A DNA stretch of 64,000 nt from CBDCWA01 sp965223255 (GCA_965223255.1 CBDCWA010000003.1:868001-932000), one strand, 5' to 3'. Shown: positions 7,582-17,022, counted from the stretch's first letter. The notes: a model not told the origin generated them from the letters alone. Numbers and translations: made by a program.

Positions 7582-10032
7582 GTGATGCGTAGAGGGCCTA
7601 AGACGAGGCGGGCATTGACCTGCTTCGTGCTCGCGCGCCACATTGTTGGACGCAGCGTGGCTCTGGCTGCGCTAGCGCTCGTGTGTCTATTGCTCTCCTC
7701 TGCCCACCACCACCTTGCCGCACAGTCGATCATCAACCAGGCGCCGCCGGCTTTTGACACCAAGCGCAAGGGCCTGCCGCTGTTCGGGGGTGTTGGCAAA
7801 AAGCAAAGCGCACAGCCTCTTCACCTTCAAGGCGATGAATTAATCGATGATCGCAAAAATGATCGCGTTATTGCGCGCGGCAACATCGAGATTTTCTATA
7901 ACAATCACATTCTGAACGCCGATGAGGTCATTTACGACCAAAAGCGCAACACCTTGACGGCGAAAGGTAACGTCAGCTTGAAATTGCCGGACGGTTCTAT
8001 CACGCAAGGCGAGAGCATGACGCTAACCGATGACTTCCGTGACGGCTTCATTCAGTCGTTGAGTGTTGTCGGCAAAGACAACACCCGCATCGCTGCTGCC
8101 CGCGCCATCCGTCGTGGTGGCAGCGTCACCGAATTCGAGCGTGCGAAATTCACGCCCTGTCGCAGCCCGCCGGGCAAGGCACCGCTTTGGTGTCTGTCGG
8201 CGCGGCGCATTGTCCATGATCAAAAGGCCAAGACGATCACCTACCAGGATGCGGCCTTCAATTTGTTTGGATATCCGATCCTGTACATGCCGTACTTCCA
8301 GCATGCCGATCCAACCGTCAAGCGCAAGTCCGGCTTCCTGTTCCCAGAATTCGGCAGCTCCAGCGATTTGGGTTTCATCGTTGAGACCCCCTACTATTTC
8401 GCATTGGCCCCGAACTACGATTTCACCTTCCACCCGGCTTATACGTCGAAACAGGGCATCCTCTGGAAAGGCGAGTGGCGTCACCGCGTGGCCTTTGGCG
8501 GCATCATCGGCCAATACAATTTGAAATTGGCAGGCATCGACCAAGACAGCGGTGATCTGCCAAACAGCATCGATCCAGCGACCCGATTGAATTTGGACGG
8601 TTGGCGCGGCTCAGTGGAGACTCATGGGCGCTTTTCGCTGGGGTCTTGGTGGCACGCCGGTTGGGATATCATCATCGAAAGCGATGATCAGTTCCGACGT
8701 TTCTACAAACTCGAAAAGCGCCTGCTGACAGACCGTGTCAATTCCGCTCACGTCGAAGGGATTTCGGACCGCAACTACTTCGGCGCTTATCTCTATCATT
8801 TCGGTGGCTTGTTATTGAACGATACGCCGGAATCGGAAAGCCGCGTGCACCCCGTTGTCGATTACAATTATATCGTCGCCGATCCGATCCTTGGCGGTCA
8901 GTTGAGCTTTAACGTCAATGCCCTGAGCTTCAGCCAGGATCTGACATTTGTCGATGCCAACGTCGTCACCCAAAACGTCAATTCGGCAACCGCGCGCCTC
9001 AGCGCCAACGTAAATTGGCGCCGACGAATTATCGATCCGATCGGCCAAGTCTTTACGCCATTCGCTCAATTGCGCGGCGATTTCTATGACTTCCGCGATG
9101 TCGTCGACCCGACAACCAATCTTTTGGCAGACAATCAAACCGTAACCCGCGGAATTGCCACCGGTGGCCTGCTCTATTCGTTCCCATTTGTCGGCCGCGG
9201 ACGCAACAGTTCGCATGTCATTGAACCGATTGCACAAGTCATCGCCCGCACCGAAAGCACCAACCAGCGTCGCCTGCCGAACGAAGATTCCCGTAGTCTG
9301 GTACTCGACGACACCAACCTATTCGAAATTGATCGCAACTCCGGCCTCGACCGCGTTGAAACGGGCACCCGCATAAACTACGGCATGCAGTATACGTTCC
9401 AATCCCACGGCGGCGGTTTTGCTAGGTTCCTTGCAGGTCAGAGCTATCACGTCAGCGGCGACAACATTTACAATCTGCCCGGCACCGCTCCGGGCGGCAC
9501 CCGCAGTTTGTTTAATCCGGCCAGCGGCCTGGAGACCGATCGTTCGGACTATGTCTTCGCAGCCTATCTGGCACCGATCTCGAATTTCCGCGCGCTTGGA
9601 CAAGTTCGACTTGACGAGGATTCATTCGCAATTGCACGCGCCGATGCCTTCGCCCAGACGTCATATGGTCCGTTATCATTCCAGGCAACCTATGCCTACA
9701 CGGCCGCGAACGATGCATTAAGCCTGCCAACAGACCAGCAAAGTGTGTTGACCAGCGCCGGTTTGCGGCTGACAGAGAATTGGACATTGCTTGGTCAACT
9801 TCGCTACGACATCGACGCCGGTGAAAGGTTACAGGACGCGGTCGGCATACAATACGCTGACGAATGCTTCGTCCTGACTGCGACCTACTCAGAAAACTTC
9901 ATTGACGATCCAAATGCCGGCATCCCGAAAGATAAGACCTTCTTGGTGCAACTTAAATTCAAGCACCTCGGCGAGTATAAATTCAAGACTGATGTTTTCG
10001 ACTTTGGCACCAGCAACACCGGCACACCGTAG
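7582..10032 (+). CDS. lptD: LPS-assembly outer-membrane protein LptD
   Basis: LptD forms the outer-membrane barrel, plugged by LptE, that delivers LPS to the cell surface. The 816-residue protein has an N-terminal signal sequence (hydrophobic core about 28-45), then an OstA/LptA-like periplasmic domain (about 75-170, with GDELIDDRKNDRVIARGN and GNVSLKLPDGS). A large C-terminal barrel of alternating beta strands reaches the end. The start is GTG at 7582, nine bases after AGGAGG; an ATG follows at once. Cysteines near the N-domain/barrel junction (FTPCRSPPG and PLWCLS) and in DECFVL near the C-terminus could form the family disulfides. Confidence 0.95.
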   Translation: MMRRGPKTRRALTCFVLARHIVGRSVALAALALVCLLLSSAHHHLAAQSIINQAPPAFDTKRKGLPLFGGVGKKQSAQPLHLQGDELIDDRKNDRVIARGNIEIFYNNHILNADEVIYDQKRNTLTAKGNVSLKLPDGSITQGESMTLTDDFRDGFIQSLSVVGKDNTRIAAARAIRRGGSVTEFERAKFTPCRSPPGKAPLWCLSARRIVHDQKAKTITYQDAAFNLFGYPILYMPYFQHADPTVKRKSGFLFPEFGSSSDLGFIVETPYYFALAPNYDFTFHPAYTSKQGILWKGEWRHRVAFGGIIGQYNLKLAGIDQDSGDLPNSIDPATRLNLDGWRGSVETHGRFSLGSWWHAGWDIIIESDDQFRRFYKLEKRLLTDRVNSAHVEGISDRNYFGAYLYHFGGLLLNDTPESESRVHPVVDYNYIVADPILGGQLSFNVNALSFSQDLTFVDANVVTQNVNSATARLSANVNWRRRIIDPIGQVFTPFAQLRGDFYDFRDVVDPTTNLLADNQTVTRGIATGGLLYSFPFVGRGRNSSHVIEPIAQVIARTESTNQRRLPNEDSRSLVLDDTNLFEIDRNSGLDRVETGTRINYGMQYTFQSHGGGFARFLAGQSYHVSGDNIYNLPGTAPGGTRSLFNPASGLETDRSDYVFAAYLAPISNFRALGQVRLDEDSFAIARADAFAQTSYGPLSFQATYAYTAANDALSLPTDQQSVLTSAGLRLTENWTLLGQLRYDIDAGERLQDAVGIQYADECFVLTATYSENFIDDPNAGIPKDKTFLVQLKFKHLGEYKFKTDVFDFGTSNTGTP

Positions 10033-10375
10033 TTGGTACTGGCATAGAAACACCTTGGACGCCAGGTTCTGGCTGACATAACGTCGAACACGCCGCTGGA
10101 GGACTGCTGCTTTAACATTGCAGTTTTGGGGCCAAAGAACGTTAACCACGGCGTCCCTGGACCGCCAGGATTGCCCCGGAGCCTCAAAAGCCCTAAGTGA
10201 GGCATGACTGTGGCCGGACGACACCAGCAACCGGCATGACAACGCTGATTTGTTGCGGCTTTCCAATAACTAATTGTTGTCAGCGGTTGCCCTCTTGCCA
10301 CTCTAGCGCCAACCTCACCCATTAGTGAGAGGTGATTCTACAACGAGACCGGCAGGGAACTATCAGGTAAGCGCG
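10033..10375. other. lptD-surA intergenic region with two predicted stem-loops
   Basis: No gene is supported here. Two inverted repeats stand out: GCCTCA at 10181-10186 with TGAGGC at 10198-10203, and a longer interrupted stem from 10227 to 10290. Neither is followed by a T-run, so they look like processing or stabilising hairpins within an operon rather than simple terminators. Confidence 0.45.
10227..10290 (+). repeat. Long interrupted hairpin between lptD and surA
   Basis: The left arm, 10227-10243, is GCAACCG then GCA then TGACAAC. The right arm, 10276-10290, is GTTGTCAGCGGTTGC. It pairs 7 + 7 base pairs around a small internal loop, closing a 32-base apical region. The position between cotranscribed envelope genes suggests an mRNA element or a REP-like sequence. 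Confidence 0.5.
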
Positions 10376-11794
10376 ATGCAGACCATCACGACCAGCACCA
10401 AACCGAAATTCGCAAACCGCTTGCGTTTGTCCATCAGGCCCTGTGCTCAAGTGCGCCGGCCGTCCAAACGGGTCATGTTATTGATAGCGATAATGCTGGC
10501 GCCGGCCTTGGCGACGTCCGGCCTGGCACAACAGTCCCAGACGCTACCGGGCCTGGTCATCACCGAGCCCGACACGACAAAAACCAAAAAGCGTAAAGCG
10601 CGCAAACCGGCCAAGCGCAGCAAGTGGCGCACCAATACGACAACGGTCAACCAAAATCCGCGCCCCAAGCAGCGCAGCAAGCGTGCGACCGCCGTATCGA
10701 GTTATCAGGGGCGCAAACCTGGCAAAAACGTGGACCGTGCAGTCCTACTCGTCAATGGCTTGCCGATTACAAATCTGGAAATTCAAATGCGGGCAAATCT
10801 GCTCGCTCTCAACCCTAAACTCAATGAGCGGGTAAAGAAGCGCTTCAAACAGATTGCCACCAGCAAGAGCGCCGCCCGCCGCTGGGCAAAAATCCAACAA
10901 AAGATCGTATCGGAAAATCAATTCCTTCTTTCGGTGCCCGAAATCAAAGCCAAATTGCGCCGCGCATTGCGCAGCTACCAAAAGCAAATCAGCCAACGCG
11001 CTTTTAAATCGGCACGCTCAAGCTATGCACGCACCCTGCACTCTAAGGCACGTCAAGCTTTGATCGACGAGCAAATCAAACTCAATTCGCCGAAAGAACT
11101 GCGCATCCGCATTGATAAGAACAAGATCAAGGCAACTGCAGAAAAAGTTCTGGAAAGCCGCGCCAAACGCACCAAGAAGACCAAGAAACAATATGCCGCA
11201 CACCTGGAAAAACTTGGCACCAGCATCGATATGATGCGCCAAACTCTGATTGCGCAGTTTACGTGGCGCGAAGTCATTCGCCAGAAGTACCAGCCATTTG
11301 TCCGCCCCAACCTCAAAGAACTCGATGATGTGATCACCTCTGCATCGTCGACGAACAAAGACAACAAGACCGGTTTCCACCTACACCGGTTGACATTAAA
11401 ACTGGCACCCAACTCAACCAAGAAACAACGCATCGCCGCCCAACTCACGGGCGACCGCATTACCCGCTCGCTCAAGGGGTGCCAGACGACCAAAAAAGTT
11501 GCAAAAAAATATAAGGGTGTCAGCTTCACAAACCTCGGCACCAAGGTGCTGAAGGAAATCCCTGAGCCCTCTCGCTCTTTTCTGCGTCATGCCAAAACTG
11601 GCGACGTGTTGCCACCCCAACCCGCATACGAGGGGTTTCATCTATATGTCCTCTGCGCACGCAAAAAATCGACCGTAGCAAGCGCTAACGACCGCAAACA
11701 GGCACGTGCAAAAATTATGAGCGAGCGCCTGGCACGAAATGCGCGCGGGCTATTGCTCGACCTGCGTCGACGCGCACGCATCGAAGAATTGTAA
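10376..11794 (+). CDS. surA: SurA-type periplasmic chaperone with degenerate parvulin domain, strongly basic
   Basis: SurA chaperones outer-membrane proteins, LptD among them, through the periplasm. The gene sits exactly where surA does in lptD-surA-pdxA-rsmA operons. From the ATG at 10376 the product is 472 residues, with a signal peptide core MLLIAIMLAPALATSGLAQQ at about 34-53. A low-complexity Lys/Arg/Thr region (about 66-115) comes next. The SurA N-domain starts near AVLLVNGLPITNLEIQMRA, and a parvulin-like segment begins near TGFHLHRLTLKL. The glycine-rich parvulin signature is not conserved, so prolyl isomerase activity is doubtful. The lysine and arginine content is unusually high throughout. 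The frame is open from a GTG at 10325, but that extension has no signal-peptide logic. Confidence 0.8.
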   Translation: MQTITTSTKPKFANRLRLSIRPCAQVRRPSKRVMLLIAIMLAPALATSGLAQQSQTLPGLVITEPDTTKTKKRKARKPAKRSKWRTNTTTVNQNPRPKQRSKRATAVSSYQGRKPGKNVDRAVLLVNGLPITNLEIQMRANLLALNPKLNERVKKRFKQIATSKSAARRWAKIQQKIVSENQFLLSVPEIKAKLRRALRSYQKQISQRAFKSARSSYARTLHSKARQALIDEQIKLNSPKELRIRIDKNKIKATAEKVLESRAKRTKKTKKQYAAHLEKLGTSIDMMRQTLIAQFTWREVIRQKYQPFVRPNLKELDDVITSASSTNKDNKTGFHLHRLTLKLAPNSTKKQRIAAQLTGDRITRSLKGCQTTKKVAKKYKGVSFTNLGTKVLKEIPEPSRSFLRHAKTGDVLPPQPAYEGFHLYVLCARKKSTVASANDRKQARAKIMSERLARNARGLLLDLRRRARIEEL

Positions 11795-11811
11795 CAGCGA
11801 CCCTGTCCATC

Positions 11812-12873
11812 ATGCCCACCACAAAGGATCCGATGCCCGACCGGCAACTTGCCGTTTCTATGGGCGACCCCGCAGGGATCGGTCCGGACATCATTCTTAT
11901 GGCCCATGCCGCAAGAACGGCTAGGACTGACGCGCCGCTGCCGGATCTTGTCGTATTTGGTGATCCAGCCATCCTCAATCAGCGCGCCAAACAACTGAAT
12001 TGTGACATCTCAATAATAGAATGCGAAGGCGCTGCGACCCAGCGCCCGATCGGCGAACGGCACACCCTGCCGGTTGTACCCATCACCTGCCCGACTGACG
12101 TGTCTCCAGGTCACCCCGACCAAGCCAACGCGCAATGCGTGATAGACTGCATCACGCAGGCAACGCAAAACGTCATGAACGAACATGCCGCCGCGCTCGT
12201 GACGGCTCCAATATCCAAGGCCACGCTTTATGGATCTGGCTTTGGCTATCCCGGTCATACCGAATTCTTAGCCGCCCTCGCCGACCGGCATTTCCCTGGC
12301 ACCAAACATACCTCGGTAATGCTCCTGGCCTGCGACACTCTTTGCGTTGTGCCCGCGACCATCCATATCCCGCTGAGCGAAGTCCCCCGCCACATCACAC
12401 CAGAACATCTTACCACCCTAATTGAGACGGTCGACCATGCGATGCGGCAAGACTTTGCGATCAAAACGCCACGTATTTGCGTCGCTGGTATTAATCCGCA
12501 CGCCGGTGAAGAGGGCACTCTGGGACGCGAAGAACAGGACATCATCATCCCGACACTCGAAACGCTGCGCCACAAGGACATTCAGGTCATCGGACCGTTG
12601 TCGGCGGACACTCTATTTCATAGCGCAGCTCGCCAAACGTATGATGTCGTCATCACCATGTATCATGATCAGGCGCTGATCCCGATCAAGACGCTTGCCT
12701 TCGACAGCGCCGTCAACATCACCCTCGGCCTGCCGTTCGTTCGCACATCACCGGATCATGGCACAGCCTTTTCGATCGCCGCTACGGGCCAGGCTTCGCC
12801 AACGAGTTTCGTTGCCGCCGTCAACCGCGCCGCCGTCCTTGCCAATAACCGGCAAGCGGCCAAACCCGTCTGA
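11812..12873 (+). CDS. pdxA: 4-hydroxythreonine-4-phosphate dehydrogenase PdxA
   Basis: PdxA oxidises 4-phosphohydroxy-L-threonine with NAD in pyridoxal phosphate synthesis. The 353-residue protein starts with the family signature SMGDPAGIGPDI (about 16-27). It has APISKATL, YPGHTEFLA with a metal-site histidine, GINPHAGEEGTLGREE and YHDQALIPIKTL with further metal ligands. It lies 17 bases after surA and 12 before rsmA, so the three are probably cotranscribed. Confidence 0.96.
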   Translation: MPTTKDPMPDRQLAVSMGDPAGIGPDIILMAHAARTARTDAPLPDLVVFGDPAILNQRAKQLNCDISIIECEGAATQRPIGERHTLPVVPITCPTDVSPGHPDQANAQCVIDCITQATQNVMNEHAAALVTAPISKATLYGSGFGYPGHTEFLAALADRHFPGTKHTSVMLLACDTLCVVPATIHIPLSEVPRHITPEHLTTLIETVDHAMRQDFAIKTPRICVAGINPHAGEEGTLGREEQDIIIPTLETLRHKDIQVIGPLSADTLFHSAARQTYDVVITMYHDQALIPIKTLAFDSAVNITLGLPFVRTSPDHGTAFSIAATGQASPTSFVAAVNRAAVLANNRQAAKPV

Positions 12874-12885
12874 GCCCCCGACCAA

Positions 12886-13770
12886 ATGCCCACGGATCCA
12901 GACAAGACAGCTGCTGATGGACTTCCCCCCCTCCGCCAAGTCATCAACAACAATCAGCTTTGGGCAGACAAGGCGCTGGGACAGAATTTCATTCTTGATC
13001 TCAATCTCACCCGCAAGATCGCCCGCCTCTCAGCTCCCCTGAGCGAGAAAACGATCGTAGAAATTGGTCCAGGTCCGGGAGGCCTGACCCGCGCCTTACT
13101 TTTCGAAGGCGCCAAACACGTGATTGCTGTCGAACGGGATTCCCGCTGCCTGCCGGTACTTGATGCGATCTCAGCCGCCTATCCCCAGCGCTTGAGCATC
13201 ATTCATGCCGATGCATTGGCAGTCGATTGGCACAACATTATCGGCGGACACAGCCAGCCGATCTACATCATCGCCAATCTGCCCTACGGCATCGCCACCC
13301 GCCTGCTCATCAATTGGCTAGAAACCGCACCCTGGCCGCCATGGTTTGATGGCATGGTATTGATGTTCCAAAAGGAAGTGGCCGAACGCATTGTCGCCCG
13401 CCCGCAAACAAAGCCCTATGGCCGCTTGTCGGTCATCGCGCAATGGAGAACCACACCGCAAATTGCGCTAACGCTGGCCCCGGCCGCCTTCACGCCCCCA
13501 CCCAAGATTGCATCCGCGGTTGTAACATTTGCTCCCATTGCGAATCCCAAACCATCATGCAGCGTCACCACCCTTGGGCGCCTGACTGCCGCCGCATTTG
13601 GACAGCGCCGTAAAATGCTGCGCACCAGTCTCCGCCAGGTTGTGCCGCACCCGGAGCTTTTGCTTGCCAAGGCAGAGATAGATCCAAGATTGCGCAGCGA
13701 GCAATTGTCGCCAGAGGATTTTGCACATCTGGCGGTCTGCCTCGATGGCGAAACGCAAAATACCGCCTAA
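12886..13770 (+). CDS. rsmA: 16S rRNA (adenine1518/1519-N6)-dimethyltransferase RsmA/KsgA
   Basis: RsmA dimethylates two adjacent adenines in helix 45 of 16S rRNA late in small-subunit assembly. The 294-residue protein shows LGQNFILD (about 31-38), the SAM motif VEIGPGPGGLTRAL (about 59-72), the acidic VERDS motif, and the catalytic NLPYGIATRLL (about 130-140), followed by the small C-terminal helical domain with GQRRKMLRTSLR. It ends the lptF-to-rsmA block and converges on the ABC operon on the other strand. Confidence 0.97.
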   Translation: MPTDPDKTAADGLPPLRQVINNNQLWADKALGQNFILDLNLTRKIARLSAPLSEKTIVEIGPGPGGLTRALLFEGAKHVIAVERDSRCLPVLDAISAAYPQRLSIIHADALAVDWHNIIGGHSQPIYIIANLPYGIATRLLINWLETAPWPPWFDGMVLMFQKEVAERIVARPQTKPYGRLSVIAQWRTTPQIALTLAPAAFTPPPKIASAVVTFAPIANPKPSCSVTTLGRLTAAAFGQRRKMLRTSLRQVVPHPELLLAKAEIDPRLRSEQLSPEDFAHLAVCLDGETQNTA

Positions 13771-13795
13771 GCAGGCTTGAAGCGACGAACGGAAC

Positions 13796-14455
13796 TCATG
13801 ATTTCCCAGCGCAGGACACAACGGCCATCATCGGATTGCCCAATGGCCCGTTGATGTCGCCGAGTTGTGAGGCAAAGGCGTTAAACAAGCGCTGCTCCTG
13901 TTCGGTGCGAGGCGGTTTCTTTTGCAATGTAACGCCGCAACCTTCCGGAGCCCCCTTGCCGATCTGGACGCCGCCAGCCTTTTCAAAATTCAACGACGTG
14001 AAATAAGTCGGATCCTCAACCGTAAACATCAGCCGCGCCATTGGCTTACGTGGAGTCTTGAAGCGCACTGAAAAGCGCAGCAAAATTTCTTTGCCAACTT
14101 GCGCCATATCGAAATCAAACGGGTCTTGCAGGACAAGCTTTTCCTTGCCCAATTTAGCTTCGGTAAAAAAGCCGAAATCCTTAAGCGCAACCATATTGAG
14201 CTTTACAAGTTTTGACAGTTCTGCCCGTGACAAGTGTCCGTTTTTATCCGTATCAAATTCATCGCGAATACTGGCGGCAAAGTTCTTATCAAACAGCCAT
14301 TCATGCCTGAGCCCGACGACCTGCCCCTTCTCCCACAAAACCACACTCTTTATTTTGGCCCACACATGCGGATGCGCATCGACGCGCGAGCCCCCCAGGA
14401 GCACCGCTAGCACTAGTCCAAAACCGAATATGGCAACAAAGGCTCGACTGATCAT
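13796..14455 (-). CDS. DUF1007 family periplasmic protein
   Basis: The 219-residue protein has a signal peptide (about 1-27) whose likely cleavage exposes a mature N-terminus HPHVWA, a His-X-His start typical of DUF1007. An EF-hand-like loop DTDKNGHLSRAE lies at about 68-79. Two late cysteines (GCGV and VSCAG) may form a disulfide. Related proteins commonly sit next to nickel/cobalt exporters, and the His-rich N-terminus suggests metal binding; that is inference. It overlaps the upstream DUF3299 gene by four bases and is the last gene of the ABC operon. Confidence 0.85.
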   Translation of the reverse strand: MISRAFVAIFGFGLVLAVLLGGSRVDAHPHVWAKIKSVVLWEKGQVVGLRHEWLFDKNFAASIRDEFDTDKNGHLSRAELSKLVKLNMVALKDFGFFTEAKLGKEKLVLQDPFDFDMAQVGKEILLRFSVRFKTPRKPMARLMFTVEDPTYFTSLNFEKAGGVQIGKGAPEGCGVTLQKKPPRTEQEQRLFNAFASQLGDINGPLGNPMMAVVSCAGKS

Positions 14456-15027
14456 TGTACAACCCTCATCTCCGTCTTGTCCGCCTGCATGCTGTAGCCA
14501 GTTTGTGCCAGGCCCGTGAATGTAAGTTTGGTTTTCAAAACGCCCGTAACGTAGACAGGATCGAACAACCCTTTGATCTTAAATCCACGCGTCGTTTTGA
14601 CATAAATAATCTGGTTCGGCGGTGGCGGCGGCACATGGATGCACGCGCCGACGAACGGCACCAGCAGGAACTCTTTTACCGACTTGGCATCAAAATCCAA
14701 CGGCACAATATATCCACCGATCCGAATTCGCTTGCCATCCAACGTCGATACGACCTTGGGGGCCATATGAATCGGCCGCGCCGGCCGCGACATCCATTGC
14801 CCATCCTGACCATGCGGTGGAGGCGGCCGGACCAATGGGTTTGGATCGCGCAATTTACCAAGATCGAACGGGGAGCGCCGCGCCTTTGGCACGAACCGAG
14901 CATCGGGCGGTACCAGCTGGCGCCATTCCAAATGCATTATTTTCTTGCCGGCAGGCGTGGCGTGCGACCAAGCAGTCGCCGCGAGTATAACGGTGACCAC
15001 GAGACCCACTTTGACAATCTGCATCAT
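14452..15027 (-). CDS. DUF3299 family periplasmic protein
   Basis: The 191-residue protein has an N-terminal signal sequence (about 1-23), a proline-rich middle (LVRPPPPHGQDGQ), and the DUF3299 core: RIGGYIVPLDFDAKSVKEF, then LVPFVGACIHVPPPPPNQII, then the GLFDPVYVTGVLK region. The core's Cys-Ile-His-Val-Pro segment is highly conserved and could bind a metal. In gammaproteobacteria, DUF3299 genes accompany FtsX-type permease/ATPase pairs in zinc-responsive operons, and the same neighbours are present here. The stop overlaps the DUF1007 start. Confidence 0.85.
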   Translation of the reverse strand: MMQIVKVGLVVTVILAATAWSHATPAGKKIMHLEWRQLVPPDARFVPKARRSPFDLGKLRDPNPLVRPPPPHGQDGQWMSRPARPIHMAPKVVSTLDGKRIRIGGYIVPLDFDAKSVKEFLLVPFVGACIHVPPPPPNQIIYVKTTRGFKIKGLFDPVYVTGVLKTKLTFTGLAQTGYSMQADKTEMRVVQ

Positions 15028-15046
15028 CTCGGCGCCTCACGACGTT

Positions 15047-16306
15047 TCAGATTCGTACCATCATACCATCGCCGACCGACAATCGATAAGCCCGCCATGC
15101 CGGCAGCAATCCGATGACAGCCCCGCAGACGACGACGCCGCCCATCGTCAGCATATCCTCATAACTTAGACCGCTTATTGGCAGGTAAAGACCATACACT
15201 TGATCCACCCAAGGTTGTAGTAACAATAATCCGCCATAGACCAACCCAGTGCCAACGCCAACCCCCAGACTGGTCAAAACGATAGCTTCTGCGACAAATA
15301 ACCCGACCACCGTTACCGGCCTCGCACCGACTGATCTCAAAATGGCCATTTCGCGCCGCCGCTCGTTCAGCGTCGTCAAAATCATGATTGCCATTCCCAA
15401 CAGGGCTGTCACCACAACCATCACGGATATCGCAGCCAGCGCTTGTTCTGCGGTTGCCACCAGGCTCCACAATTCCTGCAGGGCGAGGCCCGGCAATACG
15501 GCGGACATAGGCTCAAGTCTGTAGGTGTTTATCGCCCTTTGTAGCCGGAATATGGCAAGCTTTGATTTGAGCCCGATGAGCGCAGCCGTGATGGCCCGCG
15601 GTTGCAAGCGCATAGCTCTGATCTCTGCCTCAGAAAATTTTTGCCCCTGCGCCGGCACACCCTCTTGCCAATTGACGTGAATTGCCTCTATCGAGCGCAG
15701 ACTCACATGCACAGTGCGGTCAACCGGCGTGCCGGTCTTGTCCAAAATCCCCACAACCACGAACGGCAATTCGTCGTGTTTTAAGAATGATACCGCACCT
15801 AACCCATGACCGATGATGATCTTTTGCCCGACCTTATAACCGAGCTTGCGCGCCACATCGGCACCGATCACCGCCTCAAACAAACTGCTAAATCTTTTGC
15901 CAGCTCCAAACGTAAGCTGTTTGCCCTGTCGATAGCGATAAACGTCAAAGTATTGCGGGCTCGTCCCGAGCACGCGAAACCCCTTGTGGCTGTCGCCCAG
16001 CGACAGCGGCACACTCCACGCCACTTCGGGCCGCTTGGAGATGCGCTCGTAACTCTTCCAGGTGATGTTGTTTGTGGCATTGCCAATGCGAAAAACCGAA
16101 TACAGCAACAACTGGATATTACCGCTTCTGGCGCCGACGATCAGATCGGTCCCGGAAATGGTATCGACAAAACTTTGCCGCGCACCAGAGCGAATCTTCT
16201 CCACCCCCAGCAACAGCATGACGCTCACGCCAATCGCCAACACGGTCAGAATTGCCGTAAGCCAGCGTGCACGAAGCGACTTGATCGCCAATCTAAAGAC
16301 GATCAT
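15047..16306 (-). CDS. FtsX/MacB-type ABC transporter permease
   Basis: The 419-residue protein has one TM near the N-terminus (about 15-37), a large extracytoplasmic MacB-like domain (about 40-275), and three C-terminal TMs (about 285-310, 330-360, 380-405), the layout of COG0577 permeases. Such permeases usually transmit force to periplasmic partners rather than import small solutes. It overlaps its ATPase by four bases, and DUF3299 follows after 19 bases. Metal-linked function is inferred from the two periplasmic partners. Confidence 0.85.
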   Translation of the reverse strand: MIVFRLAIKSLRARWLTAILTVLAIGVSVMLLLGVEKIRSGARQSFVDTISGTDLIVGARSGNIQLLLYSVFRIGNATNNITWKSYERISKRPEVAWSVPLSLGDSHKGFRVLGTSPQYFDVYRYRQGKQLTFGAGKRFSSLFEAVIGADVARKLGYKVGQKIIIGHGLGAVSFLKHDELPFVVVGILDKTGTPVDRTVHVSLRSIEAIHVNWQEGVPAQGQKFSEAEIRAMRLQPRAITAALIGLKSKLAIFRLQRAINTYRLEPMSAVLPGLALQELWSLVATAEQALAAISVMVVVTALLGMAIMILTTLNERRREMAILRSVGARPVTVVGLFVAEAIVLTSLGVGVGTGLVYGGLLLLQPWVDQVYGLYLPISGLSYEDMLTMGGVVVCGAVIGLLPAWRAYRLSVGDGMMVRI

Positions 16307-17022
16307 GCGGCCTCCTGCTGCACTCTATAAAAGAAGCCGTTAATAGGTTCTATTCGGTCGAAATGCCGGCCCAACCCCTCATCGTGACTGACCATGATTA
16401 GCGTCGCACCTGAGCGCTCAATTTCTGCAAACAACAACTCCAGAAAATTCTGCTGACTGTTTTTATCCAAAGCCGAGGTCGGCTCATCTGCAACGATTAA
16501 TTCCGGCTGGCCGATAAGTGCGCGTGCTGCGGCCACCCGCTGTTGCTGGCCGACACTCAATTCTGCAGTCGACCTTGCCTCAATAATGTCTGGCCCAAGC
16601 CCGAGCTGCGCAGCAAGGCGTCGGGCCTCGGTCTCACCACCACCCAAGTCTTCAGCCCGCGCTTTCCGTGCTTTCGAAAAGTGCAGCGGCAGCGTTATGT
16701 TATCGATGACTGATCCATAGGGGAGCAAATTGAACATCTGAAAAATGACGCCATAGTGGGCAGCGCGAAACCGATCCCGCTGACCTGGCGATAGCGCATA
16801 GAGATCTTGGCCGAGCACCTGGATCAGCCCCACATCAGCCTTGATCACCCCGCACAGCAGGTTGAGAAATGTCGACTTTCCACTCCCCGACGGACCGCTT
16901 AACAACGTCCGCCCGCCTTTGCGCAATGCGAACTCGTCGACGCCGAACGCGGTGGAAGTACCCGACCAGCGAAATCTAAGCCCACGAATGGCGATGATAT
17001 CTTCACCGTTTTGGTCGTTCAT
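16303..17022 (-). CDS. ABC transporter ATP-binding protein (LolD/MacB type)
   Basis: The 239-residue ATPase has Walker A GPSGSGKST (about 39-47), a Q-loop followed by NLLPYGSVIDNITLPL, signature LSVGQQQR, Walker B LIVADEPTSALD, and the switch histidine in MVSHDEGL. It energises the permease encoded four bases into its 3' end. The group belongs to the LolD/FtsE/MacB class. It starts about 70 bases downstream of gmk in the same direction, so it may have its own promoter or be cotranscribed. Confidence 0.92.
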   Translation of the reverse strand: MNDQNGEDIIAIRGLRFRWSGTSTAFGVDEFALRKGGRTLLSGPSGSGKSTFLNLLCGVIKADVGLIQVLGQDLYALSPGQRDRFRAAHYGVIFQMFNLLPYGSVIDNITLPLHFSKARKARAEDLGGGETEARRLAAQLGLGPDIIEARSTAELSVGQQQRVAAARALIGQPELIVADEPTSALDKNSQQNFLELLFAEIERSGATLIMVSHDEGLGRHFDRIEPINGFFYRVQQEAA

